NCBI GenBank assembly: GCA_008729055.1
Contig: SDUX01000007.1
Coordinates: forward strand, 1,226,064 to 1,290,063
Direction: 5' to 3'
Length of the DNA stretch: 64,000 nt
Origin: Pyropia haitanensis
Lineage: Eukaryota; Rhodophyta; Bangiophyceae; Bangiales; Bangiaceae
Shown here: piece after piece, positions 1 through 10,592 of the stretch
Layout: each line of letters begins with the position of its first letter
How positions within the stretch are numbered: position 1 is the stretch's first letter
The notes under the pieces: model-generated
What the model was told of the DNA's origin: nothing
The model's database searches: none
What the model saw: only the letters and a program-made list of their open reading frames with translations
Program-made: the position numbers and the translations under genes

Positions 1-2
1 CG

Positions 3-278
3 ACGACCGCGCGCGCAGCAGAGCAGCGAGAGCAGCGCCGGATCGCCAAGACCATCCCCAAGGGCAAATACGTTTGCAAGCCGTGCGGTGTGCGTTGCAA
101 CAGCCTGACAGTGCTGCGCGACCATCGCTGGTCGCGGCGCCACCGCAATACGGTCAACCGTCCAGCGACCCGCCCTCGTTGCGACGTGTGCGATCGCGAA
201 TTTGAGACGGTCGAGCACTTCGAACGCCACCAGCGTGGCAAGGATCACCACCGCACGCTGGCGCGCCGCACCGACTGA
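3..278 (+). CDS. C-terminal part of a C2H2/U1-type zinc-finger protein (partial at 5')
   Basis: The frame is open from the window edge to a TGA at 276-278, so only the C-terminal 91 residues are visible. Two zinc fingers are seen. The first is CKPCGVRCNSLTVLRDH plus a second His after five residues (C-x2-C-x12-H-x5-H). The second starts CDVCDREF and ends with a similarly long His spacing. Long His-His spacing is typical of U1/matrin-type or dsRNA-binding (JAZ-like) fingers, which bind RNA or DNA in the nucleus. The segment before the fingers is basic and Gln/Arg-rich. The rest of the gene lies upstream of the window, so its exact family cannot be decided. Confidence 0.6.
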   Translation, partial: TTARAAEQREQRRIAKTIPKGKYVCKPCGVRCNSLTVLRDHRWSRRHRNTVNRPATRPRCDVCDREFETVEHFERHQRGKDHHRTLARRTD

Positions 279-641
279 CACCTCGCAACACCCCCCAGGA
301 TCTGTGCAAGAGACGCGATTTTCCCCCTTTGATCCCCCGCGTGGAAATCCGGCACGACCCGACTCGGGCCCGTGCGCGGCGGCCGGCGGGAAAATCCGAT
401 TGCGTGATTTGAGTCTTCGAATTCTGCTTCATCGCATCGCTTGTGACCCATCAAATAGTGTTGTCCATCTTTGGAAACGTGGTAGCCACGACGGCCACGC
501 TTGTCCAGAGCTAGTGCAGCACTATTTTGCTTGGTCAAATTAACTTGCACATCTTGTAAGACTTGCCCCGTGCTCTGCCGGAGTAAGTCAAACCGGATCT
601 GTTGGGTTAATTTGATTGTTGCGGACCTCACCCAGGACGCA
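279..641. other. spacer between zinc-finger gene and retroelement gag; no 5' LTR seen
   Basis: This holds the 3' flank of the zinc-finger gene and the leader before gag. I compared it by eye with the 3' LTR (from 5048) and found no shared stretch. I also see no obvious tRNA primer-binding site. The 5' LTR therefore seems to be missing or rearranged. Confidence 0.5.
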
Positions 642-1573
642 ATGGACCCCCCGAATCCTGCGACTGTAAGCCCGATTAATCCGGGAACGGCCTCAACCGC
701 ACCCTCCGCGGAGTCATGGAATCAACTTACAGCGTTCGTCTCGCAGATGAGCGCCGAGCTCGAGGCTCATAAGGTTGAATTGGCGGACGCCAAGAAACAG
801 CTGTCCGACGCCAAGGCTAAGGCCTCGAGTGGAGGCGCGACGACTGCGAGGCCGAATAAGCCCGCACTGTTCTCTGGCAAGCCCGGGACAATTGAAGCAT
901 GGTGCTCGCACATGGACTCATATGTGCGACTGACTGACCCTGACGAAGCGTGTCGGATCGCCTGCACCTACCTGGACGGTGAAGCGTTCACCTGGTGGCA
1001 TACCTACAGTCGGACGACGGCGGTCCCCGACTGGGCTACCTTTCGGGCTGCGCTCATCCGTCGCTTCAGCCCTCTGAACAAGACGCAGGCGGCGCGGGAC
1101 AAGCTGCACTCATGGCGCCAAATCAAGGACGTCGGGACGTTCAACAGGACTTTCCTGAGCGTCCTCTTGGACATCCCGGACATCACCGAAGCGGAAAAGA
1201 TCGACCGCTATAGCCGAGGCCTGAAGCGCGACATCTGGCAGGCACTGTGCCTCAAGACGTACACCGATCTTGAATCACTGATGACGGACGCCCTGCGCGT
1301 GGAAGCGGCCAAGGCTGGAGTGTCCCGTATCACCAGCAATGTTAACAGCACTTCTGGCAAGCCACCGACGATGGGCGTTGTCCCGATGGACATTTCCAGC
1401 ATCAAGATCGAAAAGCTGACGCCAGACGAACGCCAGCGCTGCATGCGCGAGGGTCTCTGCCTTCGCTGTCGCGAGAAAGGACACATGGCTAAGGACTGCC
1501 AAAAGGCCAGCGGAACTGAAGCAGCAACAATCCTCAACATCTGTGAAAGACGCTCCTTCGGTTCCTTGAAAAT
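642..1573 (+). CDS. gag: Gag polyprotein of the chromovirus
   Basis: The start chosen is the ATG at 642 (MDPPNPATVSPINPG), because the open frame before it looks non-coding. A short coiled-coil-like stretch (ELEAHKVELADAKKQ) comes first. It is followed by a capsid-like retrotransposon Gag domain with the typical block FTWWHTYSRTTAVPDWATF around 990-1050. Near the end is a nucleocapsid zinc knuckle, CLRCREKGHMAKDC (C-x2-C-x4-H-x4-C), at about 1457-1500. Gag forms the particle that packages element RNA. The frame continues past the knuckle, but protease-like coding switches to another frame at about 1574, so the Gag end is approximate. Confidence 0.85.
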
Positions 1574-2471
1574 ATGTCGTCACCATTTGAAGGCCCGCGA
1601 CTCGGGCTTCTGCTTTCTACTGCTTCTGTCAATGGAAAGGCTGTTAAGGTGCTGTTCGACGACGGATCTCCCATCAACGTCGTCTCAAAGGCGCCTCGTT
1701 ACCTCCTTGCATGTGAAAACGAAAGGAACGGACTTCGCGGCAAGCATGCCCGATGGCCGCTCCCATGTCCTCGCTGAAACCGTTGACCCTCTTGAGATTC
1801 ACATCGGACCGTACCAAGAGCGACTTCGGTTTGCTGTTTGTGAATTGAGCGCGTACGACCTCATCCTGGGAAAGAAGTGGCGCGATGACAAGGACGCCAA
1901 AATCAACAACAAGAAAAACAAGATCTCCTTCAAGTTCAACCACAAGAACATTTCTATCACTGCCTCCCTCAAGAAGCCCGAAGCTCTGATCAGTCGGCAA
2001 CGCCTTGCTCGGGACCTCGTTCAAAGGTGCCCTGTTTTTGCCATCTACCTGCAGTCGGAAGATCCCTCTAGCACCTTCGACATTAACGCCATTACGATGG
2101 GACAAGGCGAAGACAAGAAAGAAGTTCAAGAGATTCTCAAAGAGTACGCTGACGTCTTCCCAGACGAGCTCCCCGACGGACTCCCTCCTGAGCGCAGTCA
2201 CAAATTTAGCATCAAGCTGACCGATGACGCCCAACCGCGTCGTAGCGGAATTTACCGACTAGCCGAATGGGAGCTCGAAGAACTCAAGACTCAACTGGCC
2301 GGCCTCATAAGGAAGGGATTCATCCAACCAAGCACCTCACCGTGGGGCTCTTCCGTCCACTTTGCGGCGAAGAAGGACGGTGGCTGGCGAATGTGCATCG
2401 ACTACAGGGCCCTGAAACAAGGCTACTATCAAGAACGCGTACCCACTACCACGCATCGACGACATCTTTGA
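1574..2471 (+). pseudogene. pol: chromovirus protease and N-terminal reverse transcriptase, frame-disrupted
   Basis: From 1574 one frame encodes an aspartic-protease-like start with VLFDDGSPINVVS, near the usual D-S/T-G active-site block but reading DDG. At about 1705-1735 the coherent reading returns to the gag frame with the protease C-terminal signature YDLILGKKW. An RT lead-in follows (IRKGFIQPSTSPWGSSV, then CIDYRAL). The frame then breaks at about 2415 next to an AAA run and stops at 2471. With two frame switches this copy is not predicted to make an intact Pol protein unless the indels are sequencing errors. Confidence 0.75.
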
Positions 2472-2481
2472 CCAACTGCGA

Positions 2482-3588
2482 ATGGCCAAGTACTTTACAA
2501 AGATCGACCTCCGCTCTGGCTATCACCAGATTCGCCTTGACCCAGAAACAATACCTTTGACGGCGTTTCGAACCAAGTACGGATTCTATGAGTTCACCGT
2601 CGTACCCTTTGGTCTGACAAATGCACCCGCGGTCTTCATGAACCTAATGAACGATGTCTTCCGACCCTATCTGTACGACTTCATCTGTGTCTACCTCGAC
2701 GACATCCTAGTCTACAGCGAAACTTACGACGATCACCTCAAGCACCTACGATTAGCACTCGAGAAATTACGTGAACACAAGCTCTACGCCAAGCTGAGCA
2801 AGTGCCAGTTCGCTCGAACTACTGTGGACTACCTTGGCCACGTCATCTCCGAGAAAGGCTTCTCTATGGAAGATTACAAGGTCCAAGCCATCCGTACGTG
2901 GGCAACACCGAGGAGCAAAAAGGATGTACAATCTTTCCTCGGTATGGTCAACTTCTATCGAAGATTCATCAAGGGAATGGCTGCCGTAGCTACGCCGCTA
3001 ACAAGGCTGACTGGGAATGTCGACTTCGAGTGGACACCCGACGCCCAGAAAGCCTTTGAGCAGCTGCAGGACCTAACGACAAGCGCACCGGTGCTAAGGC
3101 CTTTCGACAAGAGATACCCAATCTACGTGTCTACAGATGCCAGCGGGTATGCTGTGGGCGCAGTCCTTGAGCAAGATGATGGACGCGGACGGCGTCCAGT
3201 GGCGTACTTCTCGTTAACCCTCAACATCCACGAGCAGCGCTACAGCATTCGTGAAAGAGAACTGCTTGCAGTCGTACAAGCTATCCGGCATTGGCGCTGC
3301 TACCTCTACGGAAGACCCTTTGAGGTCCACACCGACCATGAGTCCCTGAGATACCTAAGCACCCAAGAGAAGCTGAACGATCGCCAAGTCAAGTGGCTGG
3401 AGTTTCTGGACCAGTTCCAGTTCAAGATTGTCCCAATCAAGGGCACTTCGAACCCCGTGGCTGATGCCCTTTCCAGGCAGCCACAAGATGCTCCCGACAA
3501 GCACGCCCCCAATCAAGACCTTCTTAGTCGCGTGCTGACCAAGACCATTGAAGAACTCCCAAGAAAACTGAAATCAACAACCTCATGA
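2482..3588 (+). CDS. pol: reverse transcriptase core and RNase H of the chromovirus
   Basis: This 368-residue open frame begins inside the RT domain (YFTKIDLRSGYHQIRL). It contains the catalytic YLDD box (VYLDDILVYS, about 2690-2720), the thumb region (VQSFLGMVNFYRRFI) and a complete RNase H. The RNase H acidic residues are visible in YVSTDASGYAVGAVL, RERELLAV, TDHESL and NPVADALSRQ. It is a fragment of a longer Pol: the RT N-terminus is upstream in another frame. The stop at 3586-3588 overlaps the next open frame (ATGA), and the junction follows an AAAA run, suggesting a one-base indel rather than a natural stop. Confidence 0.9.
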   Translation: MAKYFTKIDLRSGYHQIRLDPETIPLTAFRTKYGFYEFTVVPFGLTNAPAVFMNLMNDVFRPYLYDFICVYLDDILVYSETYDDHLKHLRLALEKLREHKLYAKLSKCQFARTTVDYLGHVISEKGFSMEDYKVQAIRTWATPRSKKDVQSFLGMVNFYRRFIKGMAAVATPLTRLTGNVDFEWTPDAQKAFEQLQDLTTSAPVLRPFDKRYPIYVSTDASGYAVGAVLEQDDGRGRRPVAYFSLTLNIHEQRYSIRERELLAVVQAIRHWRCYLYGRPFEVHTDHESLRYLSTQEKLNDRQVKWLEFLDQFQFKIVPIKGTSNPVADALSRQPQDAPDKHAPNQDLLSRVLTKTIEELPRKLKSTTS

Positions 3589-5036
3589 CCATCAACCAAA
3601 GTGATCAAGACCTTGCCACCTTAAGACAAGAGTACGACGCGGACCCCGAGTTTGCCGACCTAGTCAAAGACCCGGTATCTCCCTACCGGCTACACATGAG
3701 GTTGTTGAAACGAGGTGACCGTACGTGTATCCCCGTCGGTACTCTACGCCAAAGACTACTCCACGACTACCATGATGTCCCGTGCCAAGGGCACATGGGA
3801 GTCAAGAAAACAACCAAGGTTATCTCTTCCAAGTACTACTGGAAGACAATGCGGAAAGACATCCAAAGATACGTACAAACATGTGATTTGTGCCAGCGGA
3901 ACAAGGCTAGCACCCATTCACCTCTGGGTCACCTCAAACCCTTGGACCCCCCGAGCCAACGATGGGCAAGTGTCTCCATGGACTTTATCACGCCTCTTCC
4001 TCTGACTCCAAGAGGCCACAACGGGATTTACGTCGTTGTCGACCGCCTCTCCAAGATGATTCGCCTCGCCCCTATGAAGCCAGACTGTACGGCGCCAGTC
4101 GCAGCTCAGCTCTACCATGATCACGTCTATCGACACCACGGACTCCCAGCTGATGTTGTCTGCGACAGGGACCGCATTTTCTTCTCCAACTTCTGGCAGT
4201 CGCTCACGGAGATTCTCAAGGTCAAGATCAAGGCCTCTTCAGCGTACCACCCGCAAACCGACGGACAAACTGAGATCATGAACAAGAAGATCGAAGAAAT
4301 CCTGCGAAACTTTGTCAACCATCACCAAGGCGATTGGGACCTTTTTCTGGTTGCTGCCGAAGTAGCCTACAACCGGTCGCCAAATGCTGTTACAACGTAC
4401 TCCCCTTTCTTCCTGAACTACGGATTCGAACCTAAGACGGTACCAATGGACATCCTCGAAAACTCAGAGTCAAGCATGCCTGCAGTGTCTGACTGGCTAA
4501 GCGGTCTCCAACATGCTCAAGAGACTGCCATCTCAGCCATCAAGAGTGCAAATGAGGCGCGCTCGGCGTACGCAAATCGCCATCGCCGACCTTGCAAGAT
4601 CGCCGTGGACGATCTGGTGCTACTAAGTACCAAACACCTTATGCCAGATGCTTTCCAAGGCGCTCGCAAGCTGATGCCCAAGTACTCAGGACCGTACCGC
4701 GTCACTGAGAGTATCAACGATGTGACGTTCCGCCTGGATCTTCCCCAAGCGGTGCTCGATCGCAAGGTTCACAACGCCTTTCATGCGAGCTTGCTGAAGC
4801 CGTACCGCGCTGATCCTTATGGCCGACTTCCTCCCGTTCCGCCTCCGGTGGCATTTCCGGACGGTTCTGTCGAGTACGAAGTCGACTCCATCATAAGGTC
4901 ACGAAAGCGCCGTGGACGACTACAGTACCTGGTCAAGTGGAAAGGCTGTGACGTCAGCGAGAACTCCTGGCTGACCAAGCAAGACCTTGCGAACGCACCT
5001 GAGGTGTTGGACGCTTTCCTGCGCCGCGCGTCCTAA
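3585..5036 (+). CDS. pol: integrase with GPY/F module and chromodomain
   Basis: This 483-residue frame carries the integrase HHCC zinc-binding domain (HDYHDVPCQGHMGVKK, then CDLCQ). The DDE core follows: SMDFITPLPL, CDRDRIFF, and HPQTDGQTEIMNKK with the catalytic Glu. A GPY/F module (GPYRVTES, then VHNAFHASLLKPY) comes next. A C-terminal chromodomain runs from YEVDSIIRSRKRRGR through YLVKWKGCDVSENSW to DAFLRR. Integrase inserts the cDNA, and in this clade the chromodomain directs it to marked chromatin. All catalytic residues are present, so this is the best-preserved part of the element. Confidence 0.92.
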   Translation: MTINQSDQDLATLRQEYDADPEFADLVKDPVSPYRLHMRLLKRGDRTCIPVGTLRQRLLHDYHDVPCQGHMGVKKTTKVISSKYYWKTMRKDIQRYVQTCDLCQRNKASTHSPLGHLKPLDPPSQRWASVSMDFITPLPLTPRGHNGIYVVVDRLSKMIRLAPMKPDCTAPVAAQLYHDHVYRHHGLPADVVCDRDRIFFSNFWQSLTEILKVKIKASSAYHPQTDGQTEIMNKKIEEILRNFVNHHQGDWDLFLVAAEVAYNRSPNAVTTYSPFFLNYGFEPKTVPMDILENSESSMPAVSDWLSGLQHAQETAISAIKSANEARSAYANRHRRPCKIAVDDLVLLSTKHLMPDAFQGARKLMPKYSGPYRVTESINDVTFRLDLPQAVLDRKVHNAFHASLLKPYRADPYGRLPPVPPPVAFPDGSVEYEVDSIIRSRKRRGRLQYLVKWKGCDVSENSWLTKQDLANAPEVLDAFLRRAS

Positions 5037-5930
5037 GGGGGGGGAGGTGTAAGGATATGCCCCTTAAATCCCCAAGACTGGAGCCTAGGGGATAAGGACT
5101 GGGGCCTCTCCTTCCCTGTCCTTCTCAGCCAACTCCTTCCAAGACGCATCAACTCCAAAGTAATCTGGGGCATGCCGCGGTGTCCGTCCGATAATCTACT
5201 ACTAACGGACGGTCAGCACGGGAGCCGCGGATTGGCTAACCGACACTACCCTGACTCATCTGCCGACGGGTACAGTCTCCAACGGATCAACGGACTAACG
5301 GACCAAAAGACGAGCCACATCTCTGACGCGTCAGCAAGCCGGAACAATCTCCCCGTGGACCAATGGGAGCGACAAGACTTGCTGACCCACGGGAGATATT
5401 CGACCCGAAGACTGGCGTCTGCTTACACGCCTCTGAGGCTTTTCGGGTCGAATGGCGCGTGGGGCCAGCCGCGCGGCGCTACGAGCGCCGCACACCGTCC
5501 CCCCCCCGTTTGGGGCTTTCTGGTGGGGCGCCTTGGGGCGCACACGCCCACCCTTGCTTTGTTCTGAGAGCCCATGCTTTGTTTTGAGAGCTTTGGTGCC
5601 GTCCACCGGCACGACGGGCAATTGCATGCTTTGGGGCACCCTGGGTGCCCCCCTGGGGGTATATAATGCGTGAGTGTGGGCGCCACCGGGAGAGACCTCG
5701 GGGGAACAACCACAGACAGAGACACAAAGACCTCCTTTACCTTCGACCCCCTCGACCCTCACCGACGTCACGCCCATCCTCTTCCCCACCCCCATCACCG
5801 TCATCCCACCCGTCACCTTCCCCGCGCCCGGCATCCTCATTGGTGCACGGGTTGCTGACACCGGCGCCAGTACGTTGAGGGCTGCCCGTGTGTGGGTGGT
5901 GCCTCACACCCCCCCCCCCCACTCAGTCTG
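5037..5930 (+). repeat. polypurine tract and 3' LTR of the chromovirus
   Basis: Directly after the integrase stop is a purine tract (5037-5047) that would prime plus-strand DNA. The LTR starts at 5048 with TGTAAGGATATGCC. About 600 bases of U3 precede a TATA box at 5660-5667, so R/U5 should cover roughly 5690 onward. The 3' border is not fixed: candidate CA ends exist at 5860 and later, and Harbinger-derived sequence begins by about 5965. Confidence 0.7.
5655..5670 (+). promoter_or_regulatory. LTR promoter TATA box
   Basis: TATATAAT lies in GC-rich surroundings about 610 bases into the LTR. This is the expected place for the promoter that would drive element transcription. Confidence 0.5.
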
Positions 5931-5959
5931 AAAAGCAGAAGCGACGCACAAGAATTAAC

Positions 5960-6964
5960 GTACAATCCAGCCCAGCCGATGGCGTCACCGCCGATGAGCT
6001 TGGAGAACTCATGTGTAATGCGAAGGCGCTCGGCCTCGTTGGGCCACGATGGGACGGGAAACGCAGCCAGCATAGCCCGTATGACAGGACTGCAAAACTT
6101 GGCAAAGGTGGACTCCGCCACATCCTCCGCACGAGCAATCACTCTCTGCGGACCACCCTAGGCCAGCCAAAAGAGCACCGCAAAAATGCGCCATGTGGGT
6201 GGGATCGCCGCTGGGCCACAAAGGCCACGGGGAAGGAGCGGTTCAGTGAGACGCACCAACTCATCGAAATGGGTAGGGCTCATACGCACATCACGGAAAA
6301 AGCCCTCCTGTTCAATACTCTTCTGAAAGAAGCGGCCCACTAGGTCACGTGCGTGTGCTGCAGCCCTATTGGCCACACCGCAAATGTGCCCCAGACCGGC
6401 GAACTCGGCGAGTCCCACGAGCTCCGCCGCCGCACTCGAGCCCTCCTGTATAGATCCTCCAACAGGTGAAAGAGTCTCCAGTGTGGCCAAAACACCATCC
6501 CAGTGCGCGCGCTCGGTGGTCTTCAGGCTGCGAAGAAGTCCCACCACAGCCGACAGCCACACCGTAAGCTGCACACCGTCCCCCACGCCGCACACAGCCA
6601 CAACTGCCTCGCCCACTCCTAGAGCCCCCGACACCTCGCGCAAACCCTCATCTACCTCTCCAACAAGCCTCAGAGCGTCAATGACAGATCGCGGCAGAGC
6701 GGCCATGGCACCGGTCAGGCCGGGTCCGTGCCGGACAGCCTTGTCGTGGCAGTGCGGAGGGACAACCGCGGCGGGACCACCTCGGCCACACCACCGCGGC
6801 CTGATCACGGCAGCCGGACCACAAGGGCCGGACCACCGCGACTCCTTGCTGAGAGACCGGGGAGGACGAAACGGCCAGAACGGTGAAGGGAAGAGCAATG
6901 GCGGGGGCACCGCCGAAGACGGAGGAGCGGGCGGTCGACGGCGCTGGGTCGACTGGTCGCGCAA
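5960..6964 (-). pseudogene. PIF/Harbinger-like transposase, N-terminal part, with in-frame stop and truncated 3' end
   Basis: Read on the minus strand, a Pro-rich lead-in is followed by a helical domain and then FFRDVRMSPTHFDELVRL, WRIFAVLFWLA, GGPQRVIARAEDVAEST, and finally GGDAIGWAGL. This order matches the region ahead of the DDE core in PIF/Harbinger transposases (FRMS...F..L block, helix-turn-helix, then the GWPG block before the first catalytic Asp). An in-frame TAG (about 6158) interrupts it just before GGPQRV. The protein is cut off right after the GWAG block, where the neighbouring LTR element ends, so no catalytic residue remains. This is a dead fragment. Confidence 0.65.
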
Positions 6965-8200
6965 TCAGGTCTGATTCTCGCTCCAATTTCTTCTTCCACA
7001 GTCCGACCCAATGTTGAGCGTTGAGCCCGCAGAGGGGGATGTGTCTCAGAATTTGGGAAGGGTCGCCGGCCCGGCTCGATCCTTGAGTGGGGATGCCTCT
7101 CTACGGGCTCATCCACTGCGCTTTCTTCGTTGAGTCGGAATTTGAGCAGAAGGAATCGTGAACAGGCCTCTGCAGCACACCGTACAGGTGCGCGGCAATA
7201 CCACACGTGACCCCGGAGCAAAGTACGCCACACGCTGTCGTTCTGTCGAGACTTTACCCTATACCAATTGAATCCTCCGTTCATTCCGTTGGGAATGGTA
7301 AGCAGCTGCGCCACGGATCATCAGTCGACGGCAGTTAGGATTCTGTGGCCGTCGTACGCCCCGTGGCAACTCAGTTTCAGGCGGTCAACGCGGGACGCCA
7401 GTCGCAAGCTCGTCCACGGCGCGCGACTGATCCGCCCGGTTGCTACCATCTGATTGGCCGGGCGGGCTGGCGGACTTTCGACGCCACCGCCCGTTGCATG
7501 ACGAGGATTGCTCGATGGTGTACAGCGAGGACGCCGACCCCCCTCTAGCGGCCGCCAAATGGGTCCTCGTCTGGAGGGCGGGGATCGGTCGGAGCGTGTG
7601 CGTCGGCCCTCGCTTGTAGGAGAGCGAGAGGGGGAGTGGGGGGCGCGACGGCACGCCTGAGGAGAGAGGGCGCTCTTCGTGTGAGCGTGCGACTGAGGCG
7701 GGACTGGGCGTGGGGGGGTGACGGCGCTTCCCTTACCACTGCTTCCATTCCAACCGACAGGCGCCGACAACAGGCGACGCCATCACGTACAAATAGGCCG
7801 GGGTGTGGGGCGCCGCTTGCCAGTCACCTCAGCCTTCAACCGCTCGCTCTCCCCTCCTTCCATTTCCACCCCTGCATTGCTGACCAAGACGAACCACTGC
7901 CCGTGGCGCGGCTGAACGCCGGTTTTACCTCGGACCTGCGGCACCTTCCCCTCCTCCCCCTTTTCCTCTGGCCGGCCGTGGCGGCGGCGACAGAAGCGTC
8001 GGAGGCGACCAGCACAAGCGCCTCGAAGGGGGATTTATGCCCGGCTGTGCCCCTGTGTCTCCGAACGCTGCCCCTCCTCCCTACTTCTCTGTCATCCCCC
8101 AACCTCCTGGCGCACTCCCTACAATTCCAACTCTATTTTCCTTTGTGGTGTGGCGTTCTGCCACTCTGGTCGCTCCCTTTTGCTCTTCCCTTGGAGGACC
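6965..8200. other. gene-free stretch
   Basis: This includes possible 5' sequence of the Harbinger relic (to about 7320) and then GC-rich DNA leading to the next gene. I see no conserved coding signature, TIR or RNA gene. Confidence 0.4.
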
Positions 8201-10159
8201 ATGACAGCAGCTGCGGCAGCTTCAGCGGAAGCCGACACGCGTCCGTCAGACAACTTGCCTCCGCCGCGACTGCCCGCACCCTCGGCGGGTACCATGACCG
8301 ACCGCCCCCGCTGTGGCGGTGGGGGCGTGTCCTTGGCGGTAACGGCCGCCGAGGCAACGGCTGCGGCGACGGCGGCGGCGACGGCGGCGGCGACCGTCGA
8401 AGGACTGCTGCCGCTCCCCGCGTGCACACCCGCGACAGCGGGGGCGGATGCGGGTGGTGGCACCGCGGTGGTCGGCGTAGCCGACGTGGCGGCCGCGGCG
8501 GCGCGCCCCACCAATTGGACGGCGGCGGAGCAGGTGGCGGGGCTGTATCGGCGGCTCGAGTCGCTCGACAGCTCAGACATGTTGGTACTGGTCGCGGGTA
8601 GCCTCCCCAACAGTGATGGCGGGGAGCAACTCGCCGCCGCAGTAGTGATGGGGGGGGGGAGGGAGATGGCGGCGTCGTAGGCGGCGACGGCGGCGGCGGC
8701 GACGGCCGCGGTGGCGGCAGCGGTGGCTGTGCAGAGGCGGCCCCGAGCTTCCCCACCTTGATCGCGGCCGCCGCCCCCGACTATGGGGCTGCCGAACTGC
8801 CGTCGTGGGGCGCCACGGGCGCCACGCTCGATCGCCTCTCCACCCGCTGCTTTTCTTTTTCCTCTGACGGCGCCCATGACGGGGACGCGGACGGCCGCGT
8901 CGGCGGCGACGCGGGCATGGCCGACGCCGCCAACCTCGGCTCTACTGTCAGCGCCGAGGCACTCGCGCGCGTTGAAGGGGCGGCCCCACCCGCCGTGCCG
9001 GCCGCGGTCGCCATGGACAGCGGTGATGGTGACGACGACGGCGGACGGCCATGGGACGTTGGCTGCCGCCCGTTGCCGTCGGCGGCAGTGGCGGTCCCCT
9101 CGTCTCTGCGGTGGAGGGACCCATCCGTCCCGGTGGCGGAGTGGCTGCCCGACGGGGAGCTGCACGAGGCGCCGGCGGGGGGTGAGGCGGTCGTCAGCGG
9201 CTGGCCCGGCAGCGACAGCGACGCGTTTGGCAGCTGCGGCGGCAGTCTGTGCGGCAGCGTGGAGAGCGCGTGCACGCTGCCGCCGCGGGCGCCGCCGCCG
9301 GTCGGCGGCGACGGCGCCTGGCTGTCGCCAACCGCGCCGGCAGGCGGGGTGGCGGTTGCGCCGCCGGGCGCCGACGACCCCATGCACGGCGTCGTCCCGG
9401 CCCGCATGAGTGTGGTGGCCACGTCTGCGGTGGCGGTGGCGGGGTCGGCGTCGGCGGGGTCGGCCGCGGCGGCGGCAGAGGCGACGGCGTCGATGGTCGC
9501 GGCGCGCCCTCCCCGGCCGCCGTCCCCCCCCCGTCTCGGCGCCCTTGACGCGACGCTCGCCTTCATTGCCGCCGAGGCCGGCCGCGCCGCCCGCAAGGCC
9601 CTCGACGCCGCCGCCGAGCGGATGACCTCCCCCGCCGCCGCCGCCGCCGCCGCCTCCACCGCTGCCCGCCACGAGGCGGTCGTCGTCGCGGCAGCCACGG
9701 CCGCTTCGGCGGCGGTCGCGTCGGCGGCGGCGGCGGGCGCCAACGCGGGGCCGCTGCTCATCCCAGTTGCCGCGGCCGCCGCCGCAGCCGCGCGGGAGCA
9801 CTCGCTCGTGTGGCGGGGCTGGATGACGGCCGCCGTGGCGTCCGCCGCGCCACCGCCGCCGCCGCCAGCGTCGCCGGTGGAAGGCGGTGGGGCGCCCCCC
9901 CCCGGCGGCGCTCCCACGGTGGCGGCGGCGCGCCCCACCGAGGCGGACGTTGTCGCCGGCAAGCGCCACGAGACGGACGTGTACGAGGCGGCGCTCCTCG
10001 CGGCGGTGCCGCCCACGGCGGCGGCTGCCGCCGTCTCCGCCGCCGCCGCCGCCCGTCTCGCCGTCGTGGTGCCGCTGAAGGCGGCCAAGGCGGCGGCGGA
10101 CGCGTTGGCCGCCGCTGCGGGTGGTGGCGGTGACGGCGGCGGTGAAGGTGGGGGCCGCA

Positions 10160-10190
<31 letters not shown>

Positions 10191-10592
10191 TGGTGGTGCT
10201 GGCGGGGGGGGCCCAGCGGCGAGCGCGACGACCGCACCGCGCGGGCGGTGCGCGCCGACGCGAACCGCAAGGCCAACAACCGGATCAGCGCTGCGGGCAC
10301 GCGCGCGGCGCGGGCGGCGCTCGTCGCGGCACTCCAGGCGTCGCTGCGGGCGGGCGTGTGGGGGGGGGGGGGGGGGGGGGCGGGGGGGGGGGGACCGCCG
10401 CCGAGGGCCGTAACAGGGGAGGGCGGGGCGAGGGGGAACGCACGCCCCGCCGCGGTGGTCGGCGTGGTTGGCAGTCGCGCCGGCGCGGAGGGGGGGGGGA
10501 TGGCGAGGCGGGTGGGCGGGGGGTGGGGTGCGAGTAGATGGGCGGCCGCCCGGCCGGCCGTGGGGGACGGCGGAGCACACGCGCGCCGGTGA
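8201..10592 (+). CDS. unrecognised Ala/Gly-rich protein (frame shifts at G runs)
   Basis: I do not recognise this gene. The start chosen is ATG at 8201 in a good context (GACC before ATG). Non-repetitive parts that look truly coding are TNWTAAEQVAGLYRRLES followed by LDSSDMLVLVAGSL (about 8510-8600), a Ser/Asp-rich stretch with WRDPSVPVAEWLPDGELHE (about 9110-9170), and Ala-rich amphipathic helices (about 9540-10110). The C-terminus is basic-helical (RADANRKANNRISAAGTR, about 10250-10305). The frame changes at the G run 8648-8661 and again at 10201-10211; both look like homopolymer indels. The 3' end is uncertain because G runs at 10361-10392 could move the stop to 10537 or 10592. No signal peptide or membrane segment is apparent. 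Confidence 0.45.

Larger units (their letters stand above)
642..5930 (+). mobile_element. Ty3/gypsy chromovirus LTR retrotransposon, 5' LTR missing, pol frameshifted
   Basis: Gag with a zinc knuckle is followed by protease, reverse transcriptase, RNase H, integrase, GPY/F module and chromodomain. This order (integrase after RNase H, C-terminal chromodomain) defines the chromovirus clade of Ty3/gypsy. A G-rich polypurine tract and a TGT-starting 3' LTR follow. Reading frame breaks occur in the protease region (about 1560-1730), at about 2415 near the start of the RT core, and at about 3562-3588 between RNase H and integrase. The last two sit at short A runs, so they could be old mutations or consensus errors. 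GC content is lower than in the host genes, as expected for a mobile element. The right border is uncertain because there is no second LTR to compare. Confidence 0.9.

Noticed and set aside
1..641. 5' LTR of the chromovirus
   Set aside because: No similarity by eye to 5048-5930, no TATA box and no primer-binding site.
10250..10310. bZIP-like basic region (NNRISAAGTRAARAAL) in the gene at 8201
   Set aside because: It lacks the flanking basic residues and a leucine heptad, so the likeness is too weak to call.
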